The notes beneath the pieces were generated by a model that had not been told where the DNA came from, made no database searches, and was given only the letters and a program-made list of their open reading frames with translations. From assembly GCA_003510135.1 (NCBI GenBank), contig DOKY01000021.1, positions 1 to 64,000 on the forward strand: a stretch of DNA of 64,000 nt, given 5' to 3'. Positions 41,335 through 51,545 of this stretch are shown piece by piece (position 1 is the first letter of the stretch; each line of letters opens with the position of its first letter). Origin of the DNA: Pseudothermotoga sp. (lineage in GTDB: Bacteria > Thermotogota > Thermotogae > Thermotogales > DSM-5069). The position numbers and the translations under genes were made by a program.

Positions 41335-43506
41335 ATGTTTTTGCTCGATGTAAGCTTGACGTACGGGGGTTGTTATTCGAACGTGAATCCAGGCAGTGAT
41401 GTTCGTCTACGAACGAGGCGAGGATACCCAAAACTTGGTGCGACACCGGACGACAGTGGTGTTAATTTTGCCATCTTCAGCAGAAACGGCAGAAGGGTGA
41501 TTCTCGAATTGTACCAGAATCATTACGATGAGAAACCTTCTCACAGGTTCGTGCTGGATCCCATAAGAAACAGAACCGGCGATATCTGGCACATCTACGT
41601 CTACGGCGTTGGGCATGGTCAGTACTATGGTTGGCGCATCGATGGCGAGTACGATCCTCTGAACGGAAAAAGGTTCAACGTCAACAAACTGCTCTTCGAC
41701 CCTTACGCCAAGGCCATTTCTTCTTCCATCGACTGGGAAGAAGATTACATTTACGGCTACGACAGGAATTCTGCTGAGAAGGATCTCTCTTTTTCAACAC
41801 TCGACTCGGCACAGAGTCCGGCCAAGTCGATCGTTATAGACGATTCGAAATACGATTGGGGAAACGATAAAAGACCCAAAATTCCATGGAAAGACACCAT
41901 CATTTACGAAATGCACGTTCGATTCTTCACGATCAGTCCGACATCTGGAGTGAAACATCCGGGCACTTATCGGGGACTAACCGAGAAACTTGATCATCTG
42001 AGAGAACTTGGTGTGACGACCATTGAGTTGATGCCTGTTTTCGAGTTTTCAGTGGATTCGAACACGAACGTCAATCCGTATACAGGAAAACGTTTGAAGG
42101 ACATGTGGGGCTACAATCCACTCGCTTTCTTCGCCGTTACAGGCAACTATTCAACTGGCGTGAAGTTGGGTGAGCAGGTCTTCGAGTTCAAGGACCTGGT
42201 GAAAGAACTCCACAAGCATGGGTTTGAGGTTATACTGGACGTCGTTTACAACCATACCGGTGAGGGGAACGAACTGGGCCCTACACTCTGCTTCAGGGGT
42301 ATAGACAATGAGATCTACTACATGCTCGATCCCAAGAACAAGAGGCATTATCTGAATTATTCGGGTTGTGGGAACACGCTCAACTGCAACCATCCGGTTG
42401 TTAAAGAGATGATCATAGACAGTCTGAGGTACTGGGCTACCGAAATGCACGTTGACGGCTTCAGATTCGATCTCGCCGCTGTCCTAGGTAGAACTCCAGA
42501 CGGAAAGTGGATCGGAGATTTCTCACTTCTCAAAGACATCTCCGAAGACGCAATTTTGCACGATTTGAAACTCATCGCAGAGGGTTGGGATGCGGCGGGA
42601 GGATACTTCTTGGGTCAGTTCCCAGAGGGATGGGCGGAATGGAACGGAAAGTACCGAGACGTGGTGAGGCGATTCGTGAGAGGGGATGAGGGAACTGTCG
42701 TGGAGCTGGCAACGCGCATTGCAGGCAGTGCCGATCTTTACGCTGGTAGATCACCGCATGCGAGCATAAACTTCGTCACCTGCCACGATGGTTTCACACT
42801 GAGAGACCTTGTTAGCTATCGCTACAAGCATAACGAGGCAAACGGAGAAGGGAACAGAGATGGCGCTGATGAGAACTTCAGCTGTAACTACGGCGTGGAA
42901 GGTGAAACGGACGATCCACAGATCAACAGAATGAGAAAGCAGCAGGTCAAGAACTTTGTCGTCATACTCATGGTTTCGCACGGCACACCCATGATCCTGA
43001 TGGGTGACGAGATGTACAGGACGCAGAAGGGCAACAACAACGCTTACTGTCACGACGACGAGACTACATGGCTTGACTGGACATTGAAGGAAAAGCATGC
43101 GGACATATTCAGGTTTTTCAAGAAGATGATTGAGTTCAGAAAGTCTCACCCAGCATTGAGAAGGGAACATTTCTTTACGGGACAGGCCACGAGTCGTGGC
43201 ATTCCTGATCTCACATGGCATGGGGTGAGACCTTTCGAGCCGGACTTTTCGCAGTATTCGCATTCAATCGCCTTCATGATCAGCGGTGATGTGGGAAATG
43301 GCGAGCAGGATGACGACATCTACGTGATTCTGAACCAGTGGAGAGAGCCTTTGAGGTTTGTCCTTCCATACCTGCACGGCAAGAGCTGGTACAGAGTTGT
43401 CGATACGTCAAAAGAGAGCCCGGACGATTTTCTGGACGAGCCGGTTCACGTCGGTTACGTCTATGTGGCAGAACCTCACAGTTCGGTCGTGCTCATTGGC
43501 AGATGA
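41335..43506 (+). CDS. glgX: Glycogen debranching enzyme (GlgX-type, GH13)
   Basis: A 723-residue GH13 enzyme hydrolysing alpha-1,6 branch points of glycogen or limit dextrins. The N-terminal CBM48 contains GATPDDSGVNFAIFSRNGRRV. The barrel shows VILDVVYNHTGEGNE (region I), VDGFRFDLAAVLGR (nucleophile Asp), LIAEGWDAAGGY (acid/base Glu) and NFVTCHDGFTLRDLV (Asp). There is no signal peptide, so it is cytoplasmic. ATG 41335 has only a weak GAGAG site; a start at GTG 41383 would also leave the CBM48 domain intact. It stands alone after the DUF4438 gene. Confidence 0.93.
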   Translation: MFLLDVSLTYGGCYSNVNPGSDVRLRTRRGYPKLGATPDDSGVNFAIFSRNGRRVILELYQNHYDEKPSHRFVLDPIRNRTGDIWHIYVYGVGHGQYYGWRIDGEYDPLNGKRFNVNKLLFDPYAKAISSSIDWEEDYIYGYDRNSAEKDLSFSTLDSAQSPAKSIVIDDSKYDWGNDKRPKIPWKDTIIYEMHVRFFTISPTSGVKHPGTYRGLTEKLDHLRELGVTTIELMPVFEFSVDSNTNVNPYTGKRLKDMWGYNPLAFFAVTGNYSTGVKLGEQVFEFKDLVKELHKHGFEVILDVVYNHTGEGNELGPTLCFRGIDNEIYYMLDPKNKRHYLNYSGCGNTLNCNHPVVKEMIIDSLRYWATEMHVDGFRFDLAAVLGRTPDGKWIGDFSLLKDISEDAILHDLKLIAEGWDAAGGYFLGQFPEGWAEWNGKYRDVVRRFVRGDEGTVVELATRIAGSADLYAGRSPHASINFVTCHDGFTLRDLVSYRYKHNEANGEGNRDGADENFSCNYGVEGETDDPQINRMRKQQVKNFVVILMVSHGTPMILMGDEMYRTQKGNNNAYCHDDETTWLDWTLKEKHADIFRFFKKMIEFRKSHPALRREHFFTGQATSRGIPDLTWHGVRPFEPDFSQYSHSIAFMISGDVGNGEQDDDIYVILNQWREPLRFVLPYLHGKSWYRVVDTSKESPDDFLDEPVHVGYVYVAEPHSSVVLIGR

Positions 43507-43656
43507 GATGTTCATTCATTTCTAGCCGGAAAGGGTCGGGTTTCAGGCTTCAGCGAAGCTGTTGAGATAACAATGGGATCGCAAACCTTGTCGAAACTGT
43601 CGTGAAAAGGAGTACAATGGTATCAAAGCGCGTAACACTTCGAAGGGGGGCTGAAC

Positions 43657-45408
43657 ATGAGATGGTTCATCGTGTTCATCACAATCCTGACGAGTGCCAT
43701 GGTCTTAGCTTTCGTACCGATCACGTCAGATTTTGCTTTGTTGATCAACAGATTTGACTGTGTCAAGGATTTGCTACCCCAGGGTACGTTCACCAGTGAA
43801 GTGCCAGGGGGGTTTGTGTGCTTCTTTGGAAAGCTAACACTGAACCTCGCCATGGCCTTTGAGGTCTTCGAATCTGAGGAACTTGAAGACATGCAAAACG
43901 TCGCTGAGATTTCTGTGGTTACTGACGAACCTGAATGGGTCAGGGAGAATCTTTCCGAGATCATTCAGAACAGTGAACTGATTGAAAGCAACGGTCTGTA
44001 TTACTTCGCAAGTCCGTCCATGATCGAGGACGTGAAGGCGCTGATCGAAGGAAGAGTGTCGAGCCTCGAACTCGACAGAACCAAAGCGATTCACGGAAGG
44101 CTCCGCACCGTGCCTTTGCTGGGAATCCTGTTGCACCTGATTGGTTTGAATGAAGGTATACCCATCGAGGATGAATTCGTGATGGATATGGAAGGCGACA
44201 AAGTGAACCTGCTCATAACTTCAAAGAAAGCGTGCAAGTCAGACTGGGAGCTGACGCAACTGGAGAAAAAGGACGTACCACAAGGCTTGAAAACGCTCGT
44301 GCGGGCGGACGTGCGCCTTCTGCTGCCAACCTCGTTGCTCAAACAGGTGCCCGCAGAGTTTTTAGAAGAGTTCGCACTCGATCTGGGTGGTCTTGAGGAG
44401 ATCCTAGCAAAGAGCAGTTACACCTCGATCAGCATGGCACAGGAAGAAGAGAAGATCCTAATCTCGTTCAACTTACAGGAAAAGGATGTGCAGGATGTTC
44501 TGAACGCACTGGAAGCCAAGGGTTTGGAATCGAAACAGGAGGCTGAGTTCATAACGTATCAGGGTGAGGACTTCACGCTGAAGGTGCCCTTAAAGGGGGG
44601 AATCGGTTTACTGTTTTACAATGTGAACGATGAGGATATGAAAGACGTCGAGCCCGGTGCGATTTTGAGGTTCGCGCTCTCTCTGGAGGGTTCCATCGTT
44701 GATGTTTCGCTTTTCAGAGACGCGTGTTCTGTGATCGTGAAAGCGAACGTTTCAAGCGCTTTACTGAGAGAAGCACTTGCTGAAATATTCTCCGAGTTCG
44801 TACCCGAGCCAGCCGAGATTGAGATACTCCGAAACATTGTCCAGGCCATAGACGATGCTTACTATTTCCAAGGTAAGAATCCTCCTGAAAACCTACAGGA
44901 GCTGGAAGCTCTTCTGGGCCAAGACTTGCCGGAAAATGTTCTCTATTCGTGCAGGGAGGAAGACGGCACTTTGGTTGCAGAGATCGGCATTGTGAGCCCC
45001 GTTGCGCTGACTCTCAGTGAGTGGGATGTGATGGAACTGATGTATTATAACGTGGCTGAAGTTAGGATTGATAAGGAAAAACAAATCATTTTCATTTTCA
45101 AGAACTACGAGAAGTACGAAATGCCTCCCGTTTCTGAAACCATACAAAGTCTGGTGGAGGCCTTCAGAAGCTATGTTGCTGACTATGAAGACTTTCCAGA
45201 CAGCTTGGAAGAGGTCGTGTTGGGTTACACGTGGCTTCCCTACTCTGTGATTGAATTGATCGATTACGAAGCGGACGCGAACACGAGGACTATCACACTG
45301 AAGTTGGCGAGCGACGAGGAGGTCGACGAAACGTTGATAGAAGAACTGGCGCTGGAAAAACTCTTCCGTGAGGATGGATGGATCGTCGTGATCTTCAAGG
45401 TGGAGTAA
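43657..45408 (+). CDS. Large secreted protein of unknown function
   Basis: A 583-residue acidic protein that I do not recognise. It has an N-terminal signal sequence (RWFIVFITILTSAMVLAF), no lipobox and no further membrane segment. It is rich in Glu, Leu and Val. Two C-terminal segments look like one another and like the YP.sL.EL element of pseudopilin-type proteins: YFQGKNPPENLQELEALLG near residue 407 and YVADYEDFPDSLEEVVLG near 507. A role in the periplasm or outer sheath (toga) is possible but not shown. The start ATG 43657 follows GAAGGGGGG; a strong terminator follows the stop. Confidence 0.65.
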   Translation: MRWFIVFITILTSAMVLAFVPITSDFALLINRFDCVKDLLPQGTFTSEVPGGFVCFFGKLTLNLAMAFEVFESEELEDMQNVAEISVVTDEPEWVRENLSEIIQNSELIESNGLYYFASPSMIEDVKALIEGRVSSLELDRTKAIHGRLRTVPLLGILLHLIGLNEGIPIEDEFVMDMEGDKVNLLITSKKACKSDWELTQLEKKDVPQGLKTLVRADVRLLLPTSLLKQVPAEFLEEFALDLGGLEEILAKSSYTSISMAQEEEKILISFNLQEKDVQDVLNALEAKGLESKQEAEFITYQGEDFTLKVPLKGGIGLLFYNVNDEDMKDVEPGAILRFALSLEGSIVDVSLFRDACSVIVKANVSSALLREALAEIFSEFVPEPAEIEILRNIVQAIDDAYYFQGKNPPENLQELEALLGQDLPENVLYSCREEDGTLVAEIGIVSPVALTLSEWDVMELMYYNVAEVRIDKEKQIIFIFKNYEKYEMPPVSETIQSLVEAFRSYVADYEDFPDSLEEVVLGYTWLPYSVIELIDYEADANTRTITLKLASDEEVDETLIEELALEKLFREDGWIVVIFKVE

Positions 45409-45428
45409 CTCTTCAAACTTGTGGTGCA

Positions 45429-45460
45429 GGGGGGCAGTACGCTGCCCCTCTTTTGTTTTG
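45429..45460 (+). terminator. Terminator after the large secreted protein gene
   Basis: GGGGCAG (45431-45437) and CTGCCCC (45442-45448) form a 7-bp GC-rich stem with a TACG loop, followed by TCTTTTGTTTTG. This is a good intrinsic terminator placed 21 bases after the stop codon. Confidence 0.88.
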
Positions 45461-45493
45461 AGCTGTGATAGTCTAAACACATGGAGCGATTCC

Positions 45494-47188
45494 ATGTTTC
45501 TGCCAACGACGAAGGAAGAAATGAAGAAACTCGGTTGGAATGAGCTGGACGTGATACTCGTGACGGGGGATGCCTACGTGGATCATCCCTCCTTTGGTGT
45601 TGCGTTGATTGGGCACTATCTGGTTTCGAAAGGTTACAGGGTTGGCATCGTTGGCCAGCCCGACTGGCGATCTGGAAGAGACATAACACGCCTTGGAAGG
45701 CCGCGTTTGTTCTTTGGAATCACTGCGGGAAACGTCGATTCGATGGTTGCTAACTACACAGCTTCAATGAAGAAAAGAAGGAACGACGACTACAGTCCTA
45801 AAGGTGAGGCGGGAAGAAGACCCGACCGTGCCACGATCGTGTACGCCAACCTGGTGCGAAGATATTTTCCAGATGTTCCCATAGTCCTTGGAGGACTCGA
45901 GGCCAGTTTGAGAAGGTTCGCACATTACGATTGGTGGCAAGACAGAATCAGGAAGTCGGTCTTGGTGGATAGCAAAGCCGACCTTCTCGTGTACGGAATG
46001 GCTGAAAAGACAGTGCTCGACATAGCAAGGGTCTTAGAAAAAACTGGAGACATCGAGAGGTGCAAGGAACTCAGGGGTGTGGTTTTCTGGAGTTCTAAAA
46101 AACCTGATGATGTGATAGAGCTTCCAGGTTATGAAGAGATCTCGGTGGATAGGAAAAGGTATGCTGAGGCAGTCAAGATGCAGCTTCTACTCACGGATCC
46201 TTTTAGATCTGTCAGGCTCTGCCAGAAGCAAGATAACAGGTATGTCGTACAAAATCCACCAGAACTGCCGCTCGAGCAAAAAGAGCTCGATGAACTTTAC
46301 CTTTTGCCGTTCGAACGCAGGGTGCATCCTTTCTATGAGTCAATGGGCCACGTCAGGGCTATCGATACCGTCCAGTTCTCGATCACGGCAGTGAGAGGAT
46401 GTTACGGCAGCTGTTCTTTCTGTGCACTGACACACCATCAAACCACGCACGTTGTCTACAGAAGTGAAGAATCGATACTGGAAGAAGCGAAGCAGCTGAC
46501 GAAACATCCAGACTTCAAAGGAATCATAAGCGATGTTGGGGGACCGACTGCGAACCTGTACGGCGCGCGCTGTGAAAAGAGAGAAACACAGGGTCAATGT
46601 GCGCGTTACTGTGCCTTTCCGAGTCCCTGCGAGCGGGCCGTGCCGAACCATTCATCCTTTCTGGATTTGCTGCGCAAGGTCAGGTCGATCCCGAAGGTGA
46701 GACACGTGTTCGTTTCTTCCGGCATCAGGCACGATCTCGTTCTCTCGGATCCATCAGGTGAAGAGTTCATCAAAGAGCTGGTCCAGTTCACGCCAGGACA
46801 GTTGAAACTCGCTCCCGAACACGCGCACCCAAGGGTTCTTAAGCTTATGAGAAAGCCTCCCGCTGAACTGTTCCTCGATTTCAAAGAAAGATTCGAGAAG
46901 TTTGCCAGAATTCAAGGTAAGGAAAGGTACGTCATAGGGTACTTCGTTGTGGCACATCCTGGTGAATCTGAAAAGGAGAACGACTATTTGAAGAGGTTCA
47001 TACAAAACAAGCTCGGCTACAAACCACAGCAGGTTCAAATATTCACCCCAGCACCGGGTACCCTGAGCACCGCAATGTACTACAGTGGCATCGATCCGTT
47101 CACGAACGAAGACGTTTTCGTGGAGAGATCTCTGAAGAAGAGAAACTGGATGAAAGAAAACATCGTTGGCTTTTCAAGGCGAAAATGA
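45494..47188 (+). CDS. YgiQ-family (UPF0313) radical SAM protein
   Basis: A 564-residue radical SAM enzyme of unknown substrate. The N-terminal domain (KLGWNELDVILVTGDAYVDHPSFG) is the YgiQ signature. The cluster-binding motif CYGSCSFC (CxxxCxxC) lies near residue 310. The C-terminal region has CARYCAFPSPC with extra cysteines that may hold a second site, and PEHAHPRVLKLMRKP. ATG 45494 is chosen because GGAGCG precedes it and the conserved N-terminus begins there; an upstream ATG lies inside the terminator of the preceding gene. Confidence 0.92.
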   Translation: MFLPTTKEEMKKLGWNELDVILVTGDAYVDHPSFGVALIGHYLVSKGYRVGIVGQPDWRSGRDITRLGRPRLFFGITAGNVDSMVANYTASMKKRRNDDYSPKGEAGRRPDRATIVYANLVRRYFPDVPIVLGGLEASLRRFAHYDWWQDRIRKSVLVDSKADLLVYGMAEKTVLDIARVLEKTGDIERCKELRGVVFWSSKKPDDVIELPGYEEISVDRKRYAEAVKMQLLLTDPFRSVRLCQKQDNRYVVQNPPELPLEQKELDELYLLPFERRVHPFYESMGHVRAIDTVQFSITAVRGCYGSCSFCALTHHQTTHVVYRSEESILEEAKQLTKHPDFKGIISDVGGPTANLYGARCEKRETQGQCARYCAFPSPCERAVPNHSSFLDLLRKVRSIPKVRHVFVSSGIRHDLVLSDPSGEEFIKELVQFTPGQLKLAPEHAHPRVLKLMRKPPAELFLDFKERFEKFARIQGKERYVIGYFVVAHPGESEKENDYLKRFIQNKLGYKPQQVQIFTPAPGTLSTAMYYSGIDPFTNEDVFVERSLKKRNWMKENIVGFSRRK

Positions 47189-47239
47189 TCGTGACCCATC
47201 GTCACACACTTAAAAATGCACTATGCGATTTTTCACCCG

Positions 47240-48970
47240 CTAAAGGCTCTCTCTGAACCTGTTCGTTGTGGGCATGCGCCAGTCTTTGCCGAAAGCTCTG
47301 ACAGATATCTTTGTCCCTATCGGGGCTTGCCTTCTTTTGTACTCGCTCGCATGGATCATTCGCAGAACTTTTTCGACGATGGAAGCGTCATAGCCTTTTT
47401 GCACTATTTCTTGCGCGTCGAGACCTTCTTCAATGTAGAGACGCAGTATACCATCGAGCACATCGTAAGGTGGAAGCTTCTCTTGGTCCGTTTGGTTGGG
47501 TCTCAGCTCAGCCGTCGGTGGTTTGACGAAGACTCGATTCGGTATCATTTCCTTGCCTTTCCAGGCGTTGTACCAGCGCGCTATTCTGTACACATCGGTC
47601 TTGTAGACATCCTTTATCACCGCGAAACCTCCAGCCATGTCACCGTAGAGCGTGCAATAGCCTGTGGCGATCTCACTCTTGTTTCCGGTGGTCAGAACCA
47701 ACCAGCCGAACTTGTTCGAAAGCGCCATCAGATAGTTTCCCCTGATGCGCGCCTGAAGGTTTTCTTCCGTTGTGTCGCTCGGCACGTTTGAAAACACGGG
47801 CGCAAGTGCCCGCAAATATCTTTCGTAAACCTCGTTGATGGGTATCACGAATGTTTCGATCCCGAGATTTTCAGCCAGCCGGGATGCATCCTCTATACTC
47901 TCCTCAGATGTGTACATCGAAGGCATAAGAACGCCCTTCACGTTGTCCGAACCGAGTGCTTCGACTGCTACTGCTGCAACCAGTGAAGAATCCATTCCTC
48001 CGCTCAAGCCCAGGACCACCTTTTTGAAACCGTTCTTTTTCACATAATCCCTGAGCCCGGTCACGAGCGCCAGAAACATCTCTCTTTCTCTTTCACAGGG
48101 TTGTGCGATCGAAACGTTGATTCGCTGTTTCTTCTGTTTTGGTTCGTCGAACTGCAGAACTTCCACTGGCAAGTTCCCCACGCACGTGTAACGACGCCGT
48201 GGCTCGGTCAAACCGACTCTGAGATTCTCATCGAGGTCGACATCAACAGTGAGCAGATCTTCCTCAAAACATTTGGATCGTGCAAGCAGTTGACCGTTCG
48301 CATCACACACGAAGCTTGATCCGTCAAAGACGATCTCGTCCTGGCCGCCGACCATGTTACAGTAGGCTATCGCCGTATGGTATTCGTATGCCTTCATTGA
48401 TATGTATGATTCTCTGAACCTCGGCTTTCCAACCCAGTACGGGGAAGCCGAGATGTTCACAACGAGCTGCGCTCCGAGTCCGCTGACCAGTGAAGCAAGA
48501 GGCTCGGCAGGACCCCAGATATCTTCACATATGGTCACTCCCACCTTGGCAGAACCGAATTTCAGCATAAGCAGCCTGTCACCGGCACGAAAGTATCTTT
48601 TCTCGTCAAACACGCTGTAGTTAGGAAGGAAAATCTTTCTGTAAACGCATTTAACCTGTCCGTCGTACACAACTGCAGCGGCGTTGTACAGATCCTCGTC
48701 GAAATCCATGAAACCCACGATGGAGACAACCTTTTTGTTGGCCGTACTCTCGGCGAACTCCTCCAGTGCTTTTCGATTGGCCTTCAAGAAAGAGAGCCTG
48801 AAGGAAAGATCTTCTGGGGGATAACCCGGGATGAACAGTTCGGGTATGAGCAGCAGGTCACTCTGTAGAGCGTGAGCCTGTTCCAGTGCGAGTTTTGCCT
48901 TACGCACGTTACCCTCGAAGTCGCCGAGAGTCGGATTGAGCTGTGCAAGAGTGAGTCTGATTCTCTTCAC
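47240..48970 (-). CDS. nadE: Glutamine-dependent NAD+ synthetase
   Basis: A 576-residue two-domain enzyme converting nicotinate adenine dinucleotide to NAD+. Residues 1-270 are a nitrilase-type glutaminase with Glu ([16 protein letters not shown]), Lys ([15 protein letters not shown]) and Cys ([12 protein letters not shown]). Residues 290-576 are the synthetase, with the P-loop [16 protein letters not shown] and [23 protein letters not shown] 48970 fits GGTGA five bases upstream; TTG 48982 and GTG 48979 are alternatives. It converges on ygiQ with a 50-base gap and no clear terminator. Confidence 0.96.
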   Translation of the reverse strand: MKRIRLTLAQLNPTLGDFEGNVRKAKLALEQAHALQSDLLLIPELFIPGYPPEDLSFRLSFLKANRKALEEFAESTANKKVVSIVGFMDFDEDLYNAAAVVYDGQVKCVYRKIFLPNYSVFDEKRYFRAGDRLLMLKFGSAKVGVTICEDIWGPAEPLASLVSGLGAQLVVNISASPYWVGKPRFRESYISMKAYEYHTAIAYCNMVGGQDEIVFDGSSFVCDANGQLLARSKCFEEDLLTVDVDLDENLRVGLTEPRRRYTCVGNLPVEVLQFDEPKQKKQRINVSIAQPCEREREMFLALVTGLRDYVKKNGFKKVVLGLSGGMDSSLVAAVAVEALGSDNVKGVLMPSMYTSEESIEDASRLAENLGIETFVIPINEVYERYLRALAPVFSNVPSDTTEENLQARIRGNYLMALSNKFGWLVLTTGNKSEIATGYCTLYGDMAGGFAVIKDVYKTDVYRIARWYNAWKGKEMIPNRVFVKPPTAELRPNQTDQEKLPPYDVLDGILRLYIEEGLDAQEIVQKGYDASIVEKVLRMIHASEYKRRQAPIGTKISVRAFGKDWRMPTTNRFRESL

Positions 48971-49045
48971 GTCGATCACCAAATGAATGATATCACCACA
49001 TGTAAGAGGAGAAACGTGTTAAAATTAATTTCGGAGGTGGTTCCA

Positions 49046-49729
49046 GTGAAAGTGAGATATTTGGGCCACGCAGCTGTGCTGATCATCCATAAAGACAAGA
49101 GAATCATCATCGATCCTTTCATTACGGACAACCCCCAGGCCCCGATCAAGCTTCAAGACATTCCGAAGATCGATTACATACTCGTGACGCACGGGCACGC
49201 AGATCATTTCGGAGATACTCTGACTCTCGCAAAACGCGACGGTTCGACGGTGATAGCTAACTTTGAACTTTGCAGCTACATTTCGAGGCACGGTATCAGC
49301 ACGCATCCCATGCACATAGGTGGCAGGTACGCTTTCGATTTTGGGAGTGTGAAGCTGACACCCGCACTCCATGGTTCCAGTATTGTGGAGAAGGATCTGC
49401 CGGTCTATGCGGGAAATCCATGCGGGTTCTTGATTGAAATTGAAGGTAAGAAGATCTACCACGCCGGAGACACTGGGCTCACCAAGGACATGGAACTTCT
49501 GAAGAGGGACAAAATCGATCTCGCGTTTCTCCCCATAGGGGGCAACTTCGTTATGGACCTCTGGGATGCGATAGAAGCAGTGAAAATGATCCAGCCCCGC
49601 ATAGTCGTACCTATGCATTACGACACGTGGCCAGTGATCAAATCGGACCCCGGGAAATTCAAAGAGGAGCTCGAGAAACTGAACGTGGAATGCGTCATCA
49701 TGAAACCCGGGGACGAACTCGAACTGTGA
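49046..49729 (+). CDS. UPF0173 metal-dependent hydrolase (metallo-beta-lactamase fold)
   Basis: A 227-residue MBL-fold protein with [11 protein letters not shown] at the start, the zinc motif [11 protein letters not shown] near residue 50, ALHGSSI, HAGDTGL and [10 protein letters not shown] supplying further metal ligands. This set defines the YtkL/UPF0173 family; the substrate is unknown. GTG 49046 is chosen because GGAGGTGG lies five bases upstream and the family N-terminus begins there. It is divergent from nadE and followed ten bases later by the PrcB-domain gene. Confidence 0.92.
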   Translation: MKVRYLGHAAVLIIHKDKRIIIDPFITDNPQAPIKLQDIPKIDYILVTHGHADHFGDTLTLAKRDGSTVIANFELCSYISRHGISTHPMHIGGRYAFDFGSVKLTPALHGSSIVEKDLPVYAGNPCGFLIEIEGKKIYHAGDTGLTKDMELLKRDKIDLAFLPIGGNFVMDLWDAIEAVKMIQPRIVVPMHYDTWPVIKSDPGKFKEELEKLNVECVIMKPGDELEL

Positions 49730-49739
49730 GGCGATCGAC

Positions 49740-50495
49740 ATGCGCCTCACAATCGTTCTGTTACTGGGCGTCTCGAGTGTGGTCCTGGCGATGATCTACT
49801 ACGTGCCCGTCGGAAAGATGTTTCCCAGCGAGCTGTACGAATGGGTAGGTACCAAGTCGGCGAATTTCCAGTACATGGTGCTCAGCTACGAACCGGACCT
49901 CGTCGTCTTAGTGAAGGGTTGGATTTTCTCGCCAGCCCCGTTACCAGAACAGAAGGAGTATGTTTTCAAGATTGGATTTGAATCAGAGAATTTCAAGCAC
50001 GAAATCGCCGTGAACGGACAACGAAGTGGCATATACATCTATATGCCGCAACATCTTTTTATACTGCCATCGAGCACGAAGCTTCTGGATCTCAATGGAT
50101 TCGTCGTGGAGATTCCAAAGCGAGTTACTTTCTCGAGCAAGCAAATCTCACGCGGAGGCATGGAACCAGGTATTCACACACTCGACGAGTCGATGAAAGA
50201 AACTCGCGTCTTCGAAAAAGGACAGAAGATCTTGCTGAGAGTCGATGCCGGGGAGAAGAGCACCGGTGGATACTCCGTCAGGATCGATGAAGTGAGATTT
50301 GCTGACAGAAGAATCTATCTGAGGGCGCACGTTGAATCGCCAGAGCCAGGCGCGATGGTGACACAAGCGATAACGTATCCTGCGGCCGTGATCGAGATTC
50401 AGGAGCAATTGGAGCCAGGTCTTTACACGGTCAAATGTGTGCTGATCGATAGAAACGTGGAAAAAACATTCGAAATCGAATTCGAGGTGCGTTGA
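49740..50495 (+). CDS. Membrane-anchored or secreted protein with PrcB_C-like domain
   Basis: A 251-residue protein with an N-terminal hydrophobic signal (RLTIVLLLGVSSVVLAMIYYV) and an extracytoplasmic body. Residues 160-251 resemble the PrcB C-terminal domain, named after the Treponema dentilysin complex subunit: KSTGGYSVRIDEVRFADRR, then SPEPGAMVTQAITYPA. The function in Thermotogales is unknown. It lies four bases before the alpha-galactosidase-like gene, so it may be part of the same transcript as galT and galK, though no functional link is evident. Confidence 0.72.
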   Translation: MRLTIVLLLGVSSVVLAMIYYVPVGKMFPSELYEWVGTKSANFQYMVLSYEPDLVVLVKGWIFSPAPLPEQKEYVFKIGFESENFKHEIAVNGQRSGIYIYMPQHLFILPSSTKLLDLNGFVVEIPKRVTFSSKQISRGGMEPGIHTLDESMKETRVFEKGQKILLRVDAGEKSTGGYSVRIDEVRFADRRIYLRAHVESPEPGAMVTQAITYPAAVIEIQEQLEPGLYTVKCVLIDRNVEKTFEIEFEVR

Positions 50496-50498
50496 AAC

Positions 50499-51545
50499 GT
50501 GAGAGTGCTCAAGAAGGAGATATCAGAATTCTTCCAAGCACCGTTTGCCGATGACACGATTTCACTTCGAAATATCCATTCGAAGAACGCCGTGATACTG
50601 AAACTGAAAGGAAATGGTGAACAACGATTTGAGATTCTGAGATGTGAACGGGTTTCATGCTGGTCTTTCGCACAGCGAGCCCTGAGGCACATCTTCATAG
50701 AGGGCAACACGCTCGCTGGTTTTACGGGTTTTGAGGAAATTCAGATCGAAGAAGAGGCCGGACATGTGTATGCTTTTGGAAAACCTCTCTATGAAGCTTC
50801 CGTCGTAATCGTTCGAGGTTCCGGCAGACTCAATTCACTCAAGAGTTTTTACGAATTACTTTGGAATTGCTGTGGCTTTTCAACAAAGATGCCAAGATCC
50901 TTACTGATGGGGGATTCCTTCAATGAGACTCTCGATCGCCGGGATGCTCTGCTTGTACTTTCTTCCAAGAGCGAAGCAAAGGTGAAAGATCTGCTGGAAA
51001 AGGGTGTTCGAGTTGCATTGCATGTCGAGAACGAGCGTGAGCTGGACATTTTCTACAGATCAGGAGTTCGAAGCTTCATTCTGAGCGATTTCAAGAATGA
51101 ATATCGTGAAAGATATGCCGACTGTTTCTTCATCTTGCAAGAAGGTGACGTTGCTTCAGCTATCGGGAAGGTCGACGGACTGATCGTCGATATCAAAGAA
51201 TTCTCGCTCGAGGAGATCGTCCTTGCCGGCCTGGTGAATCGTTTGTTACCTCTGTACGTGTCTGCGGAAGGTGTAGATTCGAAGTTGCTGGATGTGCTTG
51301 GCTTCGGTGCAATTGGCTGGCGGAGGTGTACGAATCCCGTCTTCACAAGAATCGAACAGAAACGATACGGGATATATGAAATCTCTTACGTGAGTGAAAC
51401 CAACGTCCCTGGACGTGTGCGAATCGACGTTTCGAAAGATTCTGTGGAATGGTTCTTCGAGCAAAGTGAGATCAGCTTGAAAAAACAAACGCTGGAGAGA
51501 GAAGATGGAAGATACTTTCACTTTTACCGGGAAGGGGTATCGTGA
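50499..51545 (+). CDS. Shortened GH36 alpha-galactosidase-related protein, probably without classical catalysis
   Basis: A 348-residue protein directly before galT and galK, the place where T. maritima has GalA (GH36, about 550 residues). Its end, SLKKQTLEREDGRYFHFYREG, parallels the GalA end SLKKRVVKREDGRNFYFYEEG as I remember it, and GHVYAFGKPLY parallels GKVYGFLSS. About 200 residues of the barrel appear lost. GLIVDIKEF may be what is left around the nucleophile Asp; where the acid/base Asp stood (RIGPD) it has AIGWRRC. The frame is intact. It may be a decaying enzyme or one with a new role. GTG 50499 lies four bases after the PrcB-type stop. Confidence 0.6.
   Translation: MRVLKKEISEFFQAPFADDTISLRNIHSKNAVILKLKGNGEQRFEILRCERVSCWSFAQRALRHIFIEGNTLAGFTGFEEIQIEEEAGHVYAFGKPLYEASVVIVRGSGRLNSLKSFYELLWNCCGFSTKMPRSLLMGDSFNETLDRRDALLVLSSKSEAKVKDLLEKGVRVALHVENERELDIFYRSGVRSFILSDFKNEYRERYADCFFILQEGDVASAIGKVDGLIVDIKEFSLEEIVLAGLVNRLLPLYVSAEGVDSKLLDVLGFGAIGWRRCTNPVFTRIEQKRYGIYEISYVSETNVPGRVRIDVSKDSVEWFFEQSEISLKKQTLEREDGRYFHFYREGVS

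Noticed and set aside
43540..43570. Hairpin-like sequence after glgX (GGCTTC...GAAGC)
   Set aside because: The stem is only about five strong pairs with no T-run, so I did not call it a terminator.
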